Below are positions 52,335 to 60,183 of a DNA stretch of 64,000 nucleotides, piece after piece (position 1 is the first letter of the stretch; every line of letters starts with the position of its first letter). This stretch comes from CAYQJS01 sp964417895 (GTDB taxonomy: Bacteria; Chloroflexota; UBA6077; SHYK01). Where the stretch lies: positions 1 to 64,000 of the forward strand of contig CAYQJS010000009.1 of assembly GCA_964417895.1 (NCBI GenBank), written 5' to 3'. A program made the position numbers and the translations under genes. The notes under the pieces are model-generated. The model was given only the letters and a program-made list of their open reading frames with translations, searched no databases and was not told the DNA's origin.

Positions 52335-53639
52335 CTAAGCGATTGCTCGGCTGGGGTCCCGAGATGCAAGACCTCGTTGAGCGGATGGTGATGGCAGACT
52401 TGGCTCTGTTGACGCAGGCAGGGTAGGAGCCAGGTTCGAACGCTCTTCCGCGGGGACTCTCCACAACTCCACGAGCGCCTCGCGTTCCGCTAGCAGAGAT
52501 GCGGCCACGCCTGCTATGAGCGCCCAGAACGAAGACGGAATGCCCGCGACCACAAAACTCGAGAGCGTCACGCCGAACGCCACTGCAGCGCCGAAGCGCA
52601 GCTTGCCCGTAAACGCCCGGGCGAGTGCGTCCTCGAACGCGGGGAAAATCGCGAGCCCTGCCACGGCGAACACATACTCGGCGGGCAAGATCGCCATCAA
52701 CCCAAGAATCAGCCCCGTGGCCAGCGCAACCACCGCAGCGGGCGCGAAGGCCACGATGGCGGCCCAGTACCGTTTTTCCATTGGCCCGGCCGCCGGCGCC
52801 GCGAGCATCGCAGACGAGATCCGCGTCATGGCCGCTGGGTGCCCGCCCAGCAGCGCATTGGCCACAGTCATCGCGCCCACAGCGATCGTGACTGCGTTGG
52901 CCGGAACCCGATAACCCTGGGCCATAAGGAAGCCGAGCCCCTGGGCATTGCCCAATCCGAGCACGAGCACAACCATCGGAATCGTCACCGACACGAATGT
53001 CTCGAAGCGGAACGCCCATCCCGGCATGGCGACCGCGGGAAGTCCGACCTCGACTGGGACCGAGTCGGCCCGTCCGAGCACGATGATCATTGCCGCCCCG
53101 ACTGCCGCCGCAATACCGACGGGCGGGATGCGCGGATTGTTTAGCGCGCGGGCAAGCAAGTACGCGGCGAGCATTGGCCCGACCATTGCGGGCCTTTGCG
53201 CCGTCGCATCGGCCAAGCGAGTGATGAATTCGACGATGCTGGCGGCGAACATTCCCATGAGGATCGGCAGCGGAACGAGGCGAATGACTCGACCACCCAC
53301 TCCGAGCACGCCCAAAACGATGATGGCGACACCGGCCATTAGGTTTGCCCCGACGACTTCTTCAAAGGTGAACTGCCCCGCGAGGCTGCCCAAGTAGACG
53401 AGACCGGGGATGGTCCACCCGATGCCCAGCGGTTGTCGGTAATGAATGATGAGTGGGAGCGAAACGATGGCCGTGGTCAGCCAGGTGACGAAGATCCAGC
53501 TCCGCGCCTGCGGCTCGGCGAGACCGAACTGATTGACGATAGAGACCTGAAGACTCAGGGCTCCGAACACCATGAAAATGAAGGCGCTCAACCCAGCTGA
53601 CGCTGCCCTCAGATTGAAGTCCCGCAGCATCTGTCTCAT
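52335..53639 (-). CDS. BenE-family benzoate/H+ symporter-like permease
   Basis: A protein of 434 residues with about 11-12 hydrophobic segments. The sequence LGIGWTIPGLVYLGSLAGQF, then the repeated GVAIIVLGVLGVGGRVIRLV and GNAQGLGFLMAQGYR, is BenE-like. It would import benzoate or a related aromatic acid with protons. The 3' 40 residues are polar and Pro/Ser-rich. The divergently read regulator gene starts 216 nt away, so the two may be linked. No benzoate catabolic gene is visible. Confidence 0.75.
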   Translation of the reverse strand: MRQMLRDFNLRAASAGLSAFIFMVFGALSLQVSIVNQFGLAEPQARSWIFVTWLTTAIVSLPLIIHYRQPLGIGWTIPGLVYLGSLAGQFTFEEVVGANLMAGVAIIVLGVLGVGGRVIRLVPLPILMGMFAASIVEFITRLADATAQRPAMVGPMLAAYLLARALNNPRIPPVGIAAAVGAAMIIVLGRADSVPVEVGLPAVAMPGWAFRFETFVSVTIPMVVLVLGLGNAQGLGFLMAQGYRVPANAVTIAVGAMTVANALLGGHPAAMTRISSAMLAAPAAGPMEKRYWAAIVAFAPAAVVALATGLILGLMAILPAEYVFAVAGLAIFPAFEDALARAFTGKLRFGAAVAFGVTLSSFVVAGIPSSFWALIAGVAASLLAEREALVELWRVPAEERSNLAPTLPASTEPSLPSPSAQRGLASRDPSRAIA

Positions 53640-53855
53640 CGGGGGCCTCCTCTCTCACGGGCCGCGACATCGCGTGGGACTGGGGCTGGCCGAGCCCCAC
53701 GGTCGCGGTCTCTGCCAGCAGCGTAAGAGAGGGGGTGCGACGAAGCTTGATGCCAGCCTGAAGATAGCGTGGAGCCTTTCTGAAGATTTAGCGAGGCGCC
53801 AGTGGGGCGACGTATCGTTAGCATGCTCTGTATTCTTCGCGGTGAGGAAGGGCCG

Positions 53856-55077
53856 GTGATCTACCGATTCGAAAATTTCGAGCTCGACAGCGACGCATAC
53901 CAACTTCGGCGTGACGGAGCGGCGGTTGAAGTAGAGCCACAGGTCTTCGGCGTGCTCTGGCACCTCGTAGCGCACGCCGGGCGCCTCGCAACAAAGGACG
54001 ATCTCCTCGCCGCCGTTTGGGGCACCACGTTCGTATCGGATGCCGCCCTCACCACCCGCATAAAACAGGCGCGGCAGGCGTTAGGCGACAGCGGTCGGGA
54101 GCAGCGGCTGATCAAGACCGTGCACGCGCGCGGCTACCGCTTTGCCGATAAGGTCGCCAGCCGAGAGACGACGGCGCCCCTGCCTCATGGCTCCGAGCGC
54201 ATTGGGTTCTGCAGGAGCAGCGACGGTGTCAGCATCGCCTATGCCCTTACTGGCAAAGGCCCACCATTTATGAAGGTGGCGAATTGGCTCACGCACCTCG
54301 ATTACGACTCGCGGAGTCCCGTCTGGGGCCACCTGATCCGCGAAGTCTCGCGCGACTTCACGCTCGTCCGTTACGACGAGCGTGGATGTGGACTATCGGA
54401 CCGGGATGTTGACGAGGCGTCTTTTTCCGTCGATGCTTGGGTGCGCGACCTCGAAGCCGTCGTGGAGGAGTTAGGCTGGCAGCGGTTCCCGCTCTTAGGC
54501 ATTTCACAGGGGGGCGCAGTCGCCATCGCGTACGCTGCCGTCCACCCGGAGCGAGTAAGCCACTTGATCCTGCACGGCGCCTATGCACGTGGGCGGAGCC
54601 TGCGCGGCTCGCAGCAAGCGGACGTAAGCCAGGCGCTGGCCGCCCTGACGTCAGACGCTTGGGGCAACCAGAACAGCGCGCACGCGCGCATGTTCGCAGA
54701 ACGGCTGGTCCCCGCGGGTTCCGACGAACAGGTGCGGTGGCTGGTAGAGCTGCAGCGGGCATCGGTCTCGCGCGGAAAACGCGGTGCTGTTCCGGCGCGC
54801 CTTCGGATCGATGAATGTCGAGCGTCTGCTCCCACAGGTTCGGGTGCCAACCCTGGTTCTGCACAGCAGAGGCGACCAGTCGACACCATTCGAAGAGGGG
54901 AGGCGTCTCGCTGCAGGCCTGGCGGACGCTCGGCTCGTTCCCCTTGACAGTGACAACCACCTGGTGCTCGAGGACGAGCCGGCTTGGACTCAGATGATCA
55001 GTGCTATCCGTGACTTTGTCGGCGAGCCGTCGACCAACGTTCGCACCGTCCCGAACCCAGCCGCCGCGGCCCCATAG
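53856..55077 (+). pseudogene. Winged-helix regulator fused to alpha/beta hydrolase, frameshifted
   Basis: From GTG 53856 (GAGGAAGG upstream) the N-terminal ~100 residues are an OmpR/CadC-type winged helix: IYRFENFELDSDAYQLRR, a LVAHAGRLATKDDLLAAVWG segment and IKTVHARGYRFADK. The rest is an alpha/beta hydrolase with nucleophile elbow LLGISQGG. Reading changes near 54775: the first frame runs into unrelated residues, while the next frame continues the hydrolase (VPTLVLHSRGDQSTPFEEG, and a His in DSDNHLVLED). One indel would restore about 405 residues. Either a real mutation or an assembly error. It lies opposite the BenE-like gene and may regulate it. Confidence 0.8.
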
Positions 55078-55161
55078 CTGCTCGCCGAAGAGGGAGCTAC
55101 GGGCATTAATTCCAGCCGCGGCCCGCGCTCCCAATTTGCACCAACCGAACCACACGTAACC

Positions 55162-55199
55162 AGGACGTTCTGCCCGCGGAGGGCGACGTCCTTTCTTTT
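55162..55199 (+). terminator. Rho-independent terminator
   Basis: AGGACGT and GCCC (55162-55175) pair with GGGC and ACGTCCT (55181-55192) and are followed by TTCTTTT. It lies 85 nt past the end of the regulator-hydrolase gene, before the methyltransferase remnant. Confidence 0.7.
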
Positions 55200-55226
55200 C
55201 GCCCTCCAGGGGAACCAGGAGGGCAG

Positions 55227-56264
55227 ATGCCACAAGCCCCGACCGCCGCAACACACCTGCGGCTCGTCCAGGTTCCGATCGACGACCTGCACCCCGACCC
55301 CGCGAACCCCCGCAAGATCAGCGACGCCGAACTTAACGCCCTGACGCGCTCTCTCCGTGAGTGGGGCTTTGTCCAGCCCGTCATTGCCAGACACGATGAC
55401 CACATAGTGATCGGCGGCCACCAGCGCCTCGTCGCCGCCAGGCGCTTTGGCCTCAAGACCGTGCCTACGATCTTCGTGGACCTCTCCGCTGAGAAGAGCC
55501 ATCTGCTCAACTTGGCCCTCAACAAGATCAGCGGCGACTGGGACGAGCAACTCCTCGCCAGGATGCTCGCAGACCTGCAGGCAAACGCCGTGGACCTCAC
55601 CGTCTCCGGATTCGGCCCGGACGAGCTGAACCGCCTGCTGAAGGGCCTCGACGCCCAGGACAAGCACGACCGCTTGGAGTCCTTCGACCTCGAGGCTGCG
55701 CTTGGGGAAGCGGAGGCCAAGCCCGTCACCCAGCCCGGCGACCTGTGGCTGCTCGGCGACCACCGACTGCTCTGTGGCGACTCCACCGACGAGAAGGACG
55801 TCGCCCGCCTCATGGACGGGAAGCAAGCCTCCCTCATGGCCACGGACCCGCCGTACCTGGTCGACTACAAGGGCGGTGAGCGGCCGGCCAGCAAGAGCCG
55901 TCCCGAGCCGATCAGCGGGTCGAAGCGCTCCTCGGCCCGGGCGACGCAGCGGAACGTGCGGAATTGGGATGCCTATCACGATCCGGCGACTTCCGTCGAG
56001 TTCTACGTCCTCTTCCTGACGGAGGCGCTCAAGCACCTCAAGCCCCACTCCGCCGTCTACCAGTGGCACGCCAGCCGCCGCCAGGCCCTGGTCGAGCAGG
56101 CGTGGGCCCCAGGTCGGCCTCCTCATCCACCAGGCCGTCGTCTGGGTCAAGGACCGGCCGGTGCTCACCCACAGCCACTACCTCTGGCAGACCGAGCCCT
56201 GTTTTTGGTGATTAGGGAAGGCAATAAGACAGGCGGAAGAAGCTCAGCGGCGGCAGCAGGCTAA
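55227..56264 (+). pseudogene. ParB-domain DNA methyltransferase, N-terminal part, frameshifted
   Basis: Residues 1-100 are a ParB/Srx-like domain (VPIDDLHPDPANPRKISDAE, FGLKTVPTIFVDLSAEKSH). The methyltransferase part has QPGDLWLLGDHRLLCGDST and catalytic DPPY in MATDPPYLVDYKG. Near 56105-56115 the frame slips: in the next frame the expected GLLIHQAVVWVKDRP and LWQTEPCFW continue until a TGA at 56209, after which the first frame reads IREGNKTGG. The C-terminal SAM-binding part is absent here but a matching piece lies at 46794. Such enzymes usually methylate DNA in phages and islands. Not functional as written. Confidence 0.8.
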
Positions 56265-56377
56265 TGGTCCGGTGACTGGCGAGGCTGGCGTCGCGAGCGA
56301 CGCGGCTCCGCAGTGAGCGGCGCTACGGGCGCGCTTGTCCGATCGGCGTGGCCCACCATGGCCTGGGCACCGCACCG

Positions 56378-56421
56378 GCGCCACACACGCGCCCACGGTG
56401 CGCCTGGTGGCAAACGTGGAA
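56378..56421. repeat. Imperfect 40-bp direct repeat, copy 2
   Basis: Starts GCGCCACACACGCGCCCACG as in copy 1 at 50214; same orientation. Confidence 0.6.
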
Positions 56422-56538
56422 GGCCTGAGGGGGGAAGGGGGGTCAAATCTCTACGACCTCGGCTGGCCAGGAAGCGCATGCCAGGCAGAAAAAGATGCGC
56501 CCGAAATTCGGCCCGATTTTTTTTGTGTACGCGAACGC

Positions 56539-56581
56539 CTATCTATGCTGAGGATATGTTCGTGTCGATAGCAGTAGATAG
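56539..56581. promoter_or_regulatory. Inverted repeat, possible operator
   Basis: CTATCTATGCT (56539-56549) and AGCAGTAGATAG (56570-56581) are near-perfect inverted halves around an AT-rich centre. It lies about 80 nt before the small terminase start. Protein binding is inference. Confidence 0.35.
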
Positions 56582-56658
56582 CCCTGAGTGACCGCATTGC
56601 GAACGATGAGAAACCCCCTTGAAACGCAGAGAAACCGCTGTTTTCGGGAGCCAGAACC

Positions 56659-57165
56659 GTGCCAGCTGGTCGCATTCCGAAGCCTGTAGGGATGGCGCAA
56701 GGCCACCGTCCACGGACCGGGATCACGCTCATGGGCACACCTGATCGTCGCCCGGTACCGCGTGCTCCAGCAGGGCTCCTCGCCGTTAGTCGCAAGCGGT
56801 GGCGGGCGTACTGGGAGTCCAACCTCGCCCAGGCCGCGGACCGGCTGGTCGATCTCCCGCGCATCGAGAGGTGGATCAGAGTGTCCGATGAGTACGAGAA
56901 GGTGGACGCGATCTTGAAGCAGACGCGGCTCGTGAAGGGCTCGATGGGGCAGCCGGTGCTCACCCCCCTGGCTTCTTACCTCTCCTTCCTCGCTGCCGAG
57001 CTGCGGGCGGCGGAGACGGAGCTGGGGATGACCCCGCTGGCACGGCAGCGGCTTGGGATCGAGTATGGGCGCGCGCGGCTGACCGCAAAGGAGCTGAACC
57101 GTTGGGTGAACGACCGAAAGGACCTGACGCGCGAGCCCTGGGCGGATCAGTGGGAAGAAGCGTGA
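56659..57165 (+). CDS. terS: Phage terminase small subunit, P27 family
   Basis: A protein of 168 residues from GTG 56659, with GGAG upstream. The sequence GRIPKPVGMAQGHRPRTGI and DLPRIERWIRVSDEYEKVDA, followed by TPLASYLSFLAAELRAAETE, fits P27-type small terminases, which bind the packaging site of phage DNA. A large terminase gene normally follows at once; here the next 150 nt hold no such gene. A lone small terminase is a feature of phage satellites as well as of decayed prophages. Confidence 0.75.
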   Translation: MPAGRIPKPVGMAQGHRPRTGITLMGTPDRRPVPRAPAGLLAVSRKRWRAYWESNLAQAADRLVDLPRIERWIRVSDEYEKVDAILKQTRLVKGSMGQPVLTPLASYLSFLAAELRAAETELGMTPLARQRLGIEYGRARLTAKELNRWVNDRKDLTREPWADQWEEA

Positions 57166-57312
57166 CGCTCAGGCCGTTCACCCGCCTACTCGATTGCCTC
57201 GACTCCGACCGGTGCCAAGCGGCGGTGGGGCCGGTGGAAGGGCGTCCGCAACCTGATCGGGTACGCGATTTGGTTCTTCCGCTTTCGCCTGCGGCGTCCA
57301 GACGTGTGAAGC

Positions 57313-57552
57313 CTAGTGGCCCCCCGCCGCCGTAGGTACAGCCTTCAGCGAAGCGAGTAGCTTGCTCCGCACGCCCTCAGCTACGTCCACAACTACGTTG
57401 CGGATGTCGGCTCCAGGTTTAGAGCTCGCGGGCGGGTTCTTTCGGTTATAGATTTCCTCGCCGTTCAGATAGATCTCGAAGCGGCCTTCACCCACTGGGG
57501 TTAGGGTGACGGCAACTTCCCTGTTGCGGCCTGCCACGATCTGAGCTGCCAC
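57313..57552 (-). CDS. Small protein, possibly Rdx/SelW-like C-terminal half
   Basis: A protein of 79 residues. The pattern AVTLTPVGEGRFEIYLNGEE, IYNRKNPPASSKPG and a helix VVVDVAEGVRSKLLASLKAV resembles the second half of selenoprotein-W/Rdx-type thioredoxin-like proteins. The N-terminal C-x2-C expected in such proteins is absent. It may be an unrelated small protein. The gene-free stretch 57553-57787 downstream of its start shows nothing else. Weak call. Confidence 0.35.
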   Translation of the reverse strand: MAAQIVAGRNREVAVTLTPVGEGRFEIYLNGEEIYNRKNPPASSKPGADIRNVVVDVAEGVRSKLLASLKAVPTAAGGH

Positions 57553-57787
57553 ACTGACAGCTTGCCAGAAATACCCTCAGGTAACGCAGTACGCGATCTC
57601 AAGACGGGGGCGGCTCTCCACCATTCGGGGTTCCCCTCCTAGCTCGGATTTACGAGCAAGCGATTTGGCCTTTTCCAGCCAGCGCCCGCTTGAGGCGTGG
57701 CTCGGGAAATTGTACCGGCTCTGGCCATCGTCAGCGCCCGCGATCCCCATTCGTGGTTCTCTTCTCTAAGTCGTCACACAAGGCGAG

Positions 57788-57838
57788 GAGTGTGCGCTGA
57801 GTCGCCTTCCCATTCTGAGGCGGTCAGAGTGATGTATG
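57788..57838 (+). promoter_or_regulatory. Shared upstream element, copy 1 (before RAMA-C2H2 gene)
   Basis: GAGTGTGCGC is followed by CCTTCCCATTCT and, 22 nt after the start of that block, by GAGTGATGTATG. The same arrangement occurs on the minus strand at 60769-60827 and, with CCTTGCTTT in place of CCTTCCCATT, at 61355-61390 and 61715-61750. It ends 28 nt before the ATG at 57867. Looks like a promoter with -35-like and -10-like parts, or an operator. Confidence 0.6.
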
Positions 57839-57866
57839 GGGGCATCTTCAGCAAGGAGGCGCCACC

Positions 57867-58466
57867 ATGGCGATCCAAGACCGCAACCTCGCACCCGGGA
57901 CCAAGCTCGTCGCGCGTTACAAGGCCCAGACCCACACGGCGGAAGTCGTCGAGATCCAGGTGCTCCCGAAGGGCATGCTGCCCAAGGACGCGCCTGCGGA
58001 CCCCGACCCCAGGCTGGTCGCGAAGCTGGTCTACCGACTGGCCGACGGACGCGAGTTCGGAAGCCCCTCAGCGGCTGGGACGGGGATCGCCGGGCTGGCT
58101 TGCAACGGCTGGACCTTCTGGTCGGTGGACGACGGCGGCGAGGCGACTGGCCCGGTGCGGAGCAGCCGATCCACAGTACGCGCCGTTGCCGACGCGGTTC
58201 ACGAGGCCGCTCAGCGCGCACCGAAGCCGGAGCCGAAGCGCCGGGGCGGACGGCAGTCAAGCAAGCCGGCGGCGGAGGCTCAGACGGCTCCGAGCGACGC
58301 GGAGCCCGAACCCCACAGCAACGGCTCTGACTTCGGCAACCCCGGGGACGTCCACCCGGAGGGCATCGTGTGCCACGCCTGCGGCGAGACGTTCCCCACC
58401 ACCGAGGCCGCGACGGAGCATTACTACGCGACCCACGGCAAGCCGGAGGACGAGCCCACCGCGTAG
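57867..58466 (+). CDS. RAMA-like domain protein with C-terminal C2H2 zinc finger
   Basis: A protein of 199 residues. Residues about 10-95 fit the RAMA/DUF2924-type domain linked with adenine methylases (MAIQDRNLAPGTKLVARYK, then LADGREFGSPSAAG and LACNGWTFWSVD). A charged linker leads to a single C2H2 finger CHACGETFPTTEAATEHYYA, i.e. C-x2-C-x12-H-x4-H, near the end. The role may be DNA binding alongside modified bases. The ATG follows AAGGAGG and the shared upstream element. The tail DNA is repeated at 59633, and a hairpin terminator follows the gene. Confidence 0.7.
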   Translation: MAIQDRNLAPGTKLVARYKAQTHTAEVVEIQVLPKGMLPKDAPADPDPRLVAKLVYRLADGREFGSPSAAGTGIAGLACNGWTFWSVDDGGEATGPVRSSRSTVRAVADAVHEAAQRAPKPEPKRRGGRQSSKPAAEAQTAPSDAEPEPHSNGSDFGNPGDVHPEGIVCHACGETFPTTEAATEHYYATHGKPEDEPTA

Positions 58467-58564
58467 CCACACCGCCCGCCCTAGGGCCACGAGAGCAGCC
58501 TCCACCCGGGGGCTGCTTCTCTCGTGGGATGATAGGGCCTGCTACTTGGAACGGCGGGCTTCCA
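58294..58564. repeat. 271-bp direct repeat, left copy
   Basis: Covers the C2H2 tail of the RAMA gene, its hairpin and about 40 nt beyond. The right copy is at 59633-59900 (about 88% identical by eye). Unit-to-unit distance 1339 bp. The pair encloses the pterin dehydratase-glyoxalase gene. Confidence 0.75.
58488..58526 (+). terminator. Hairpin terminator after the RAMA-C2H2 gene
   Basis: CACGAGAG and CAGCC (58488-58500) pair with GGCTG and CTCTCGTG (58511-58526), with CTT bulged. Lies 22 nt past the stop. A similar hairpin follows the right copy at 59828-59862. Confidence 0.6.
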
Positions 58565-58752
58565 TTTGCTCGCGCAGGTGAAGAGGCGGAAGGCCTAAGT
58601 GAGTCCGCGACAACGGCGGACCGCATGTCAGGCGGCAAGACGTCCTCAGGCTGCAGGATCGGGCGGCAGGAGTGGGCGGCCTCGAGCTGCCGCCGGTCGG
58701 TGCGGCGCTCACGCGGAGCGCTCAGGCCGCGGGCTCACGCCGGTGCCGTCGC

Positions 58753-59421
58753 TCAGTGGCGGCCCATCGTGGTGGCGATGTCGGCCTCGTTGCCCGCCGC
58801 GTCGGCCAGCGTCCACCATGAGGGCGCGAACTCGTCGCGCACCATCCGGCCGCCCGCGGCAAGCGCCGCCGCGATGCGAGCCTCCGCCTGCTCGTACGGC
58901 ACCCAGATCGCGACGTGGATCGCGCCGCCGCCGTCCGGGCGCGGCTGATCCATCTGCTCGAACCAGAACGACGGCGTCCGACTGCGCGGATCGACGAGGT
59001 CCTCGTCGGGGCTGTCGCGGCGAGGCTCATACCCGAGCACCGCCCGCCAGAACGGCAGGACCTCGGCGGTAACGGTCGCGCCCGGGATGACAAGCAGGCT
59101 CTGGACCACCGACGGGTCGGCGGGGAAGCCCAACCCTCGGGCAAGTGCCGAGATCCGGCGGGCCAGCTCGACGTCGCGCGGGCTCATCCCGTAGTAGTCG
59201 TCGGTGATCGTGATCAGACGCACGGTCACGCCGTCGCGCCGCAAGTCAACGTCGGGGTGGTGGTCGTCGACGCCCGGCAACTCACTTATCGCCTGCACGA
59301 GCCGGGCACCTGCCGCGAACGACCCGATTCGGAAGTACGCGCACGCACCGTCGCCGAGCACGCGCCAATCATCGACGCCTTCGGACTCGTGGAACTGCTT
59401 CGGGCTGAGCCGGTCGGTCAT
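58753..59421 (-). CDS. Pterin-4a-carbinolamine dehydratase fused to glyoxalase-like domain
   Basis: A protein of 222 residues from ATG 59421 (AAGGAGG upstream). Residues about 8-100 are a PCD/DCoH-type domain: LDGDGACAYFRIG-like start, HHPDVDLRRDGVTVRL with the double His of the active site, and SPRDVELARRISALARGLG. Residues about 110-222 are a VOC/glyoxalase-like domain (LLVIPGATVTAEVLPFWRAV, AIHVAIWVPYEQAEARIAAA, WWTLADAAGNEADIATT). PCD recycles oxidised pterin cofactors. The fusion is known in some actinobacteria and environmental genomes. Here it lies between two copies of a 271-bp repeat, on the opposite strand, like a cassette. Confidence 0.8.
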   Translation of the reverse strand: MTDRLSPKQFHESEGVDDWRVLGDGACAYFRIGSFAAGARLVQAISELPGVDDHHPDVDLRRDGVTVRLITITDDYYGMSPRDVELARRISALARGLGFPADPSVVQSLLVIPGATVTAEVLPFWRAVLGYEPRRDSPDEDLVDPRSRTPSFWFEQMDQPRPDGGGAIHVAIWVPYEQAEARIAAALAAGGRMVRDEFAPSWWTLADAAGNEADIATTMGRH

Positions 59422-59570
59422 GCGGGCCTCCTTGTCACTGAACATTGTTGCGAAGCGTCGCTTAGCTTCACGTTGTAACGACGTGGTTCGTCGATCTGCA
59501 AACCCCACGTGTCGCCCCCCTTACCCCATGATTCGCGCACCCTCGTGGGGGTCGTCGGCCGTCACATTCA

Positions 59571-59805
59571 CTCGCCCAAGCCGCAACCCAGGCGGCGCGC
59601 GAGCAAGGCGCAAAGCGAGGAGCCTCCTGCCAGCGACGCGGAGCCGGAGGCCCACAGCAACGGGTCGGACTTCGGCAACCCCGGGGACGTCCACCCGGAG
59701 GGGATCGTGTGCCACGCTTGCGGCGAGACGTTCCCCACCACCGAGGCCGCGACTGAGCACTACTACGCGACCCACGGCAAGCCGGAGGAGGAGCCCACCG
59801 CGTAG
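59571..59805 (+). pseudogene. Truncated copy of the RAMA-C2H2 gene, zinc-finger tail only
   Basis: Reads SPKPQPRRRASKAQSEEPPA, then HSNGSDFGNPGDVHPEGIVC and HACGETFPTTEAATEHYYAT, the same as the tail at 58290-58466 with a few changes. The RAMA domain is absent and no start codon with a ribosome site fits this frame. It may be untranslated. Confidence 0.65.
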
Positions 59806-59900
59806 CCACCCCGCCCGCCAAGGGCCAAGAGAGCAGCCTCCACCCGGGGCTGCTTCTCTCGTAGGACTGCGGTCGCGTTACTCTGAACGGCGGGCTTCCA
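59633..59900. repeat. 268-bp direct repeat, right copy
   Basis: Matches 58294-58564 in the same orientation. It contains the truncated zinc-finger frame and a hairpin (GAGAGCAGCC at 59830-59839 with GGCTGCTTCTCTC to 59860). Confidence 0.75.
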
Positions 59901-60126
59901 GGGCTTCGATGCTCGGAAACAGCCCTCGCCGCTTCCTGATCTGCTTCTCTCGACGCTGATACTCGGCCAGCCCCCAGCTGCACAGAACGTGGGCGCCAGA
60001 CTCCATCTCACCGCCGCCAGCCGGCTGGCCACAGATGAAGCAGGTTTCGGTGTCCCGACACTGCCACGGTCGCCTCCGCTGCTGAGAGTACCCGATACCC
60101 GGCTCGACCCTAGCCACGCGCATCAC
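59878..60126 (-). CDS. Small zinc-binding-like protein
   Basis: A protein of 82 residues. Cys pattern: WQCRDTETCFICGQP (three Cys, C-x5-C-x2-C) and HVLCSW. The C-terminal 40 residues are a basic helix (LAEYQRREKQIRKRRG). Such small CxxC proteins are frequent in phages and islands. No family recognised. The gene overlaps the end of the right 268-bp repeat by 23 nt. Confidence 0.45.
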   Translation of the reverse strand: MMRVARVEPGIGYSQQRRRPWQCRDTETCFICGQPAGGGEMESGAHVLCSWGLAEYQRREKQIRKRRGLFPSIEALEARRSE

Positions 60127-60134
60127 AAGACGAA

Positions 60135-60162
60135 AGAGCAGACCCTTCGTCGGGTCTGCTCT
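60135..60162 (-). terminator. Rho-independent terminator for the minus-strand small genes
   Basis: AGAGCAGACCC and GGGTCTGCTCT form a perfect 11-bp stem around TTCGTC; on the minus strand the stem is followed by TTCGTCTT. Starts 22 nt beyond the stop at 60184. Confidence 0.8.
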
Positions 60163-60183
60163 CTGAGTGGCCGGAGTCCGTCG

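Larger units (their letters stand above)
56265..56658. other. Gene-free stretch before the small terminase
   Basis: 394 nt without a supportable gene. It holds the second copy of the 40-bp direct repeat (56378-56421), a short palindrome CCGAAATTCGG (about 56501) followed by a T8 tract, and an inverted repeat at 56539-56581. The AT content is higher from 56500 to 56600 than in the neighbourhood, which suits a promoter or replication region. Confidence 0.5.

Noticed and set aside
54990..56168. 392-codon minus-strand frame over the methyltransferase remnant
   Set aside because: The plus strand has ParB and DPPY motifs; the minus frame shows none.
57166..57312. Large terminase start after the small terminase
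   Set aside because: The short frames here have no Walker A or other TerL feature.
57697..58581. Long Arg/Ser/Thr-rich frames on both strands around the RAMA gene
   Set aside because: Compositional shadows of the real 57867-58466 gene, which has a ribosome site and domains.
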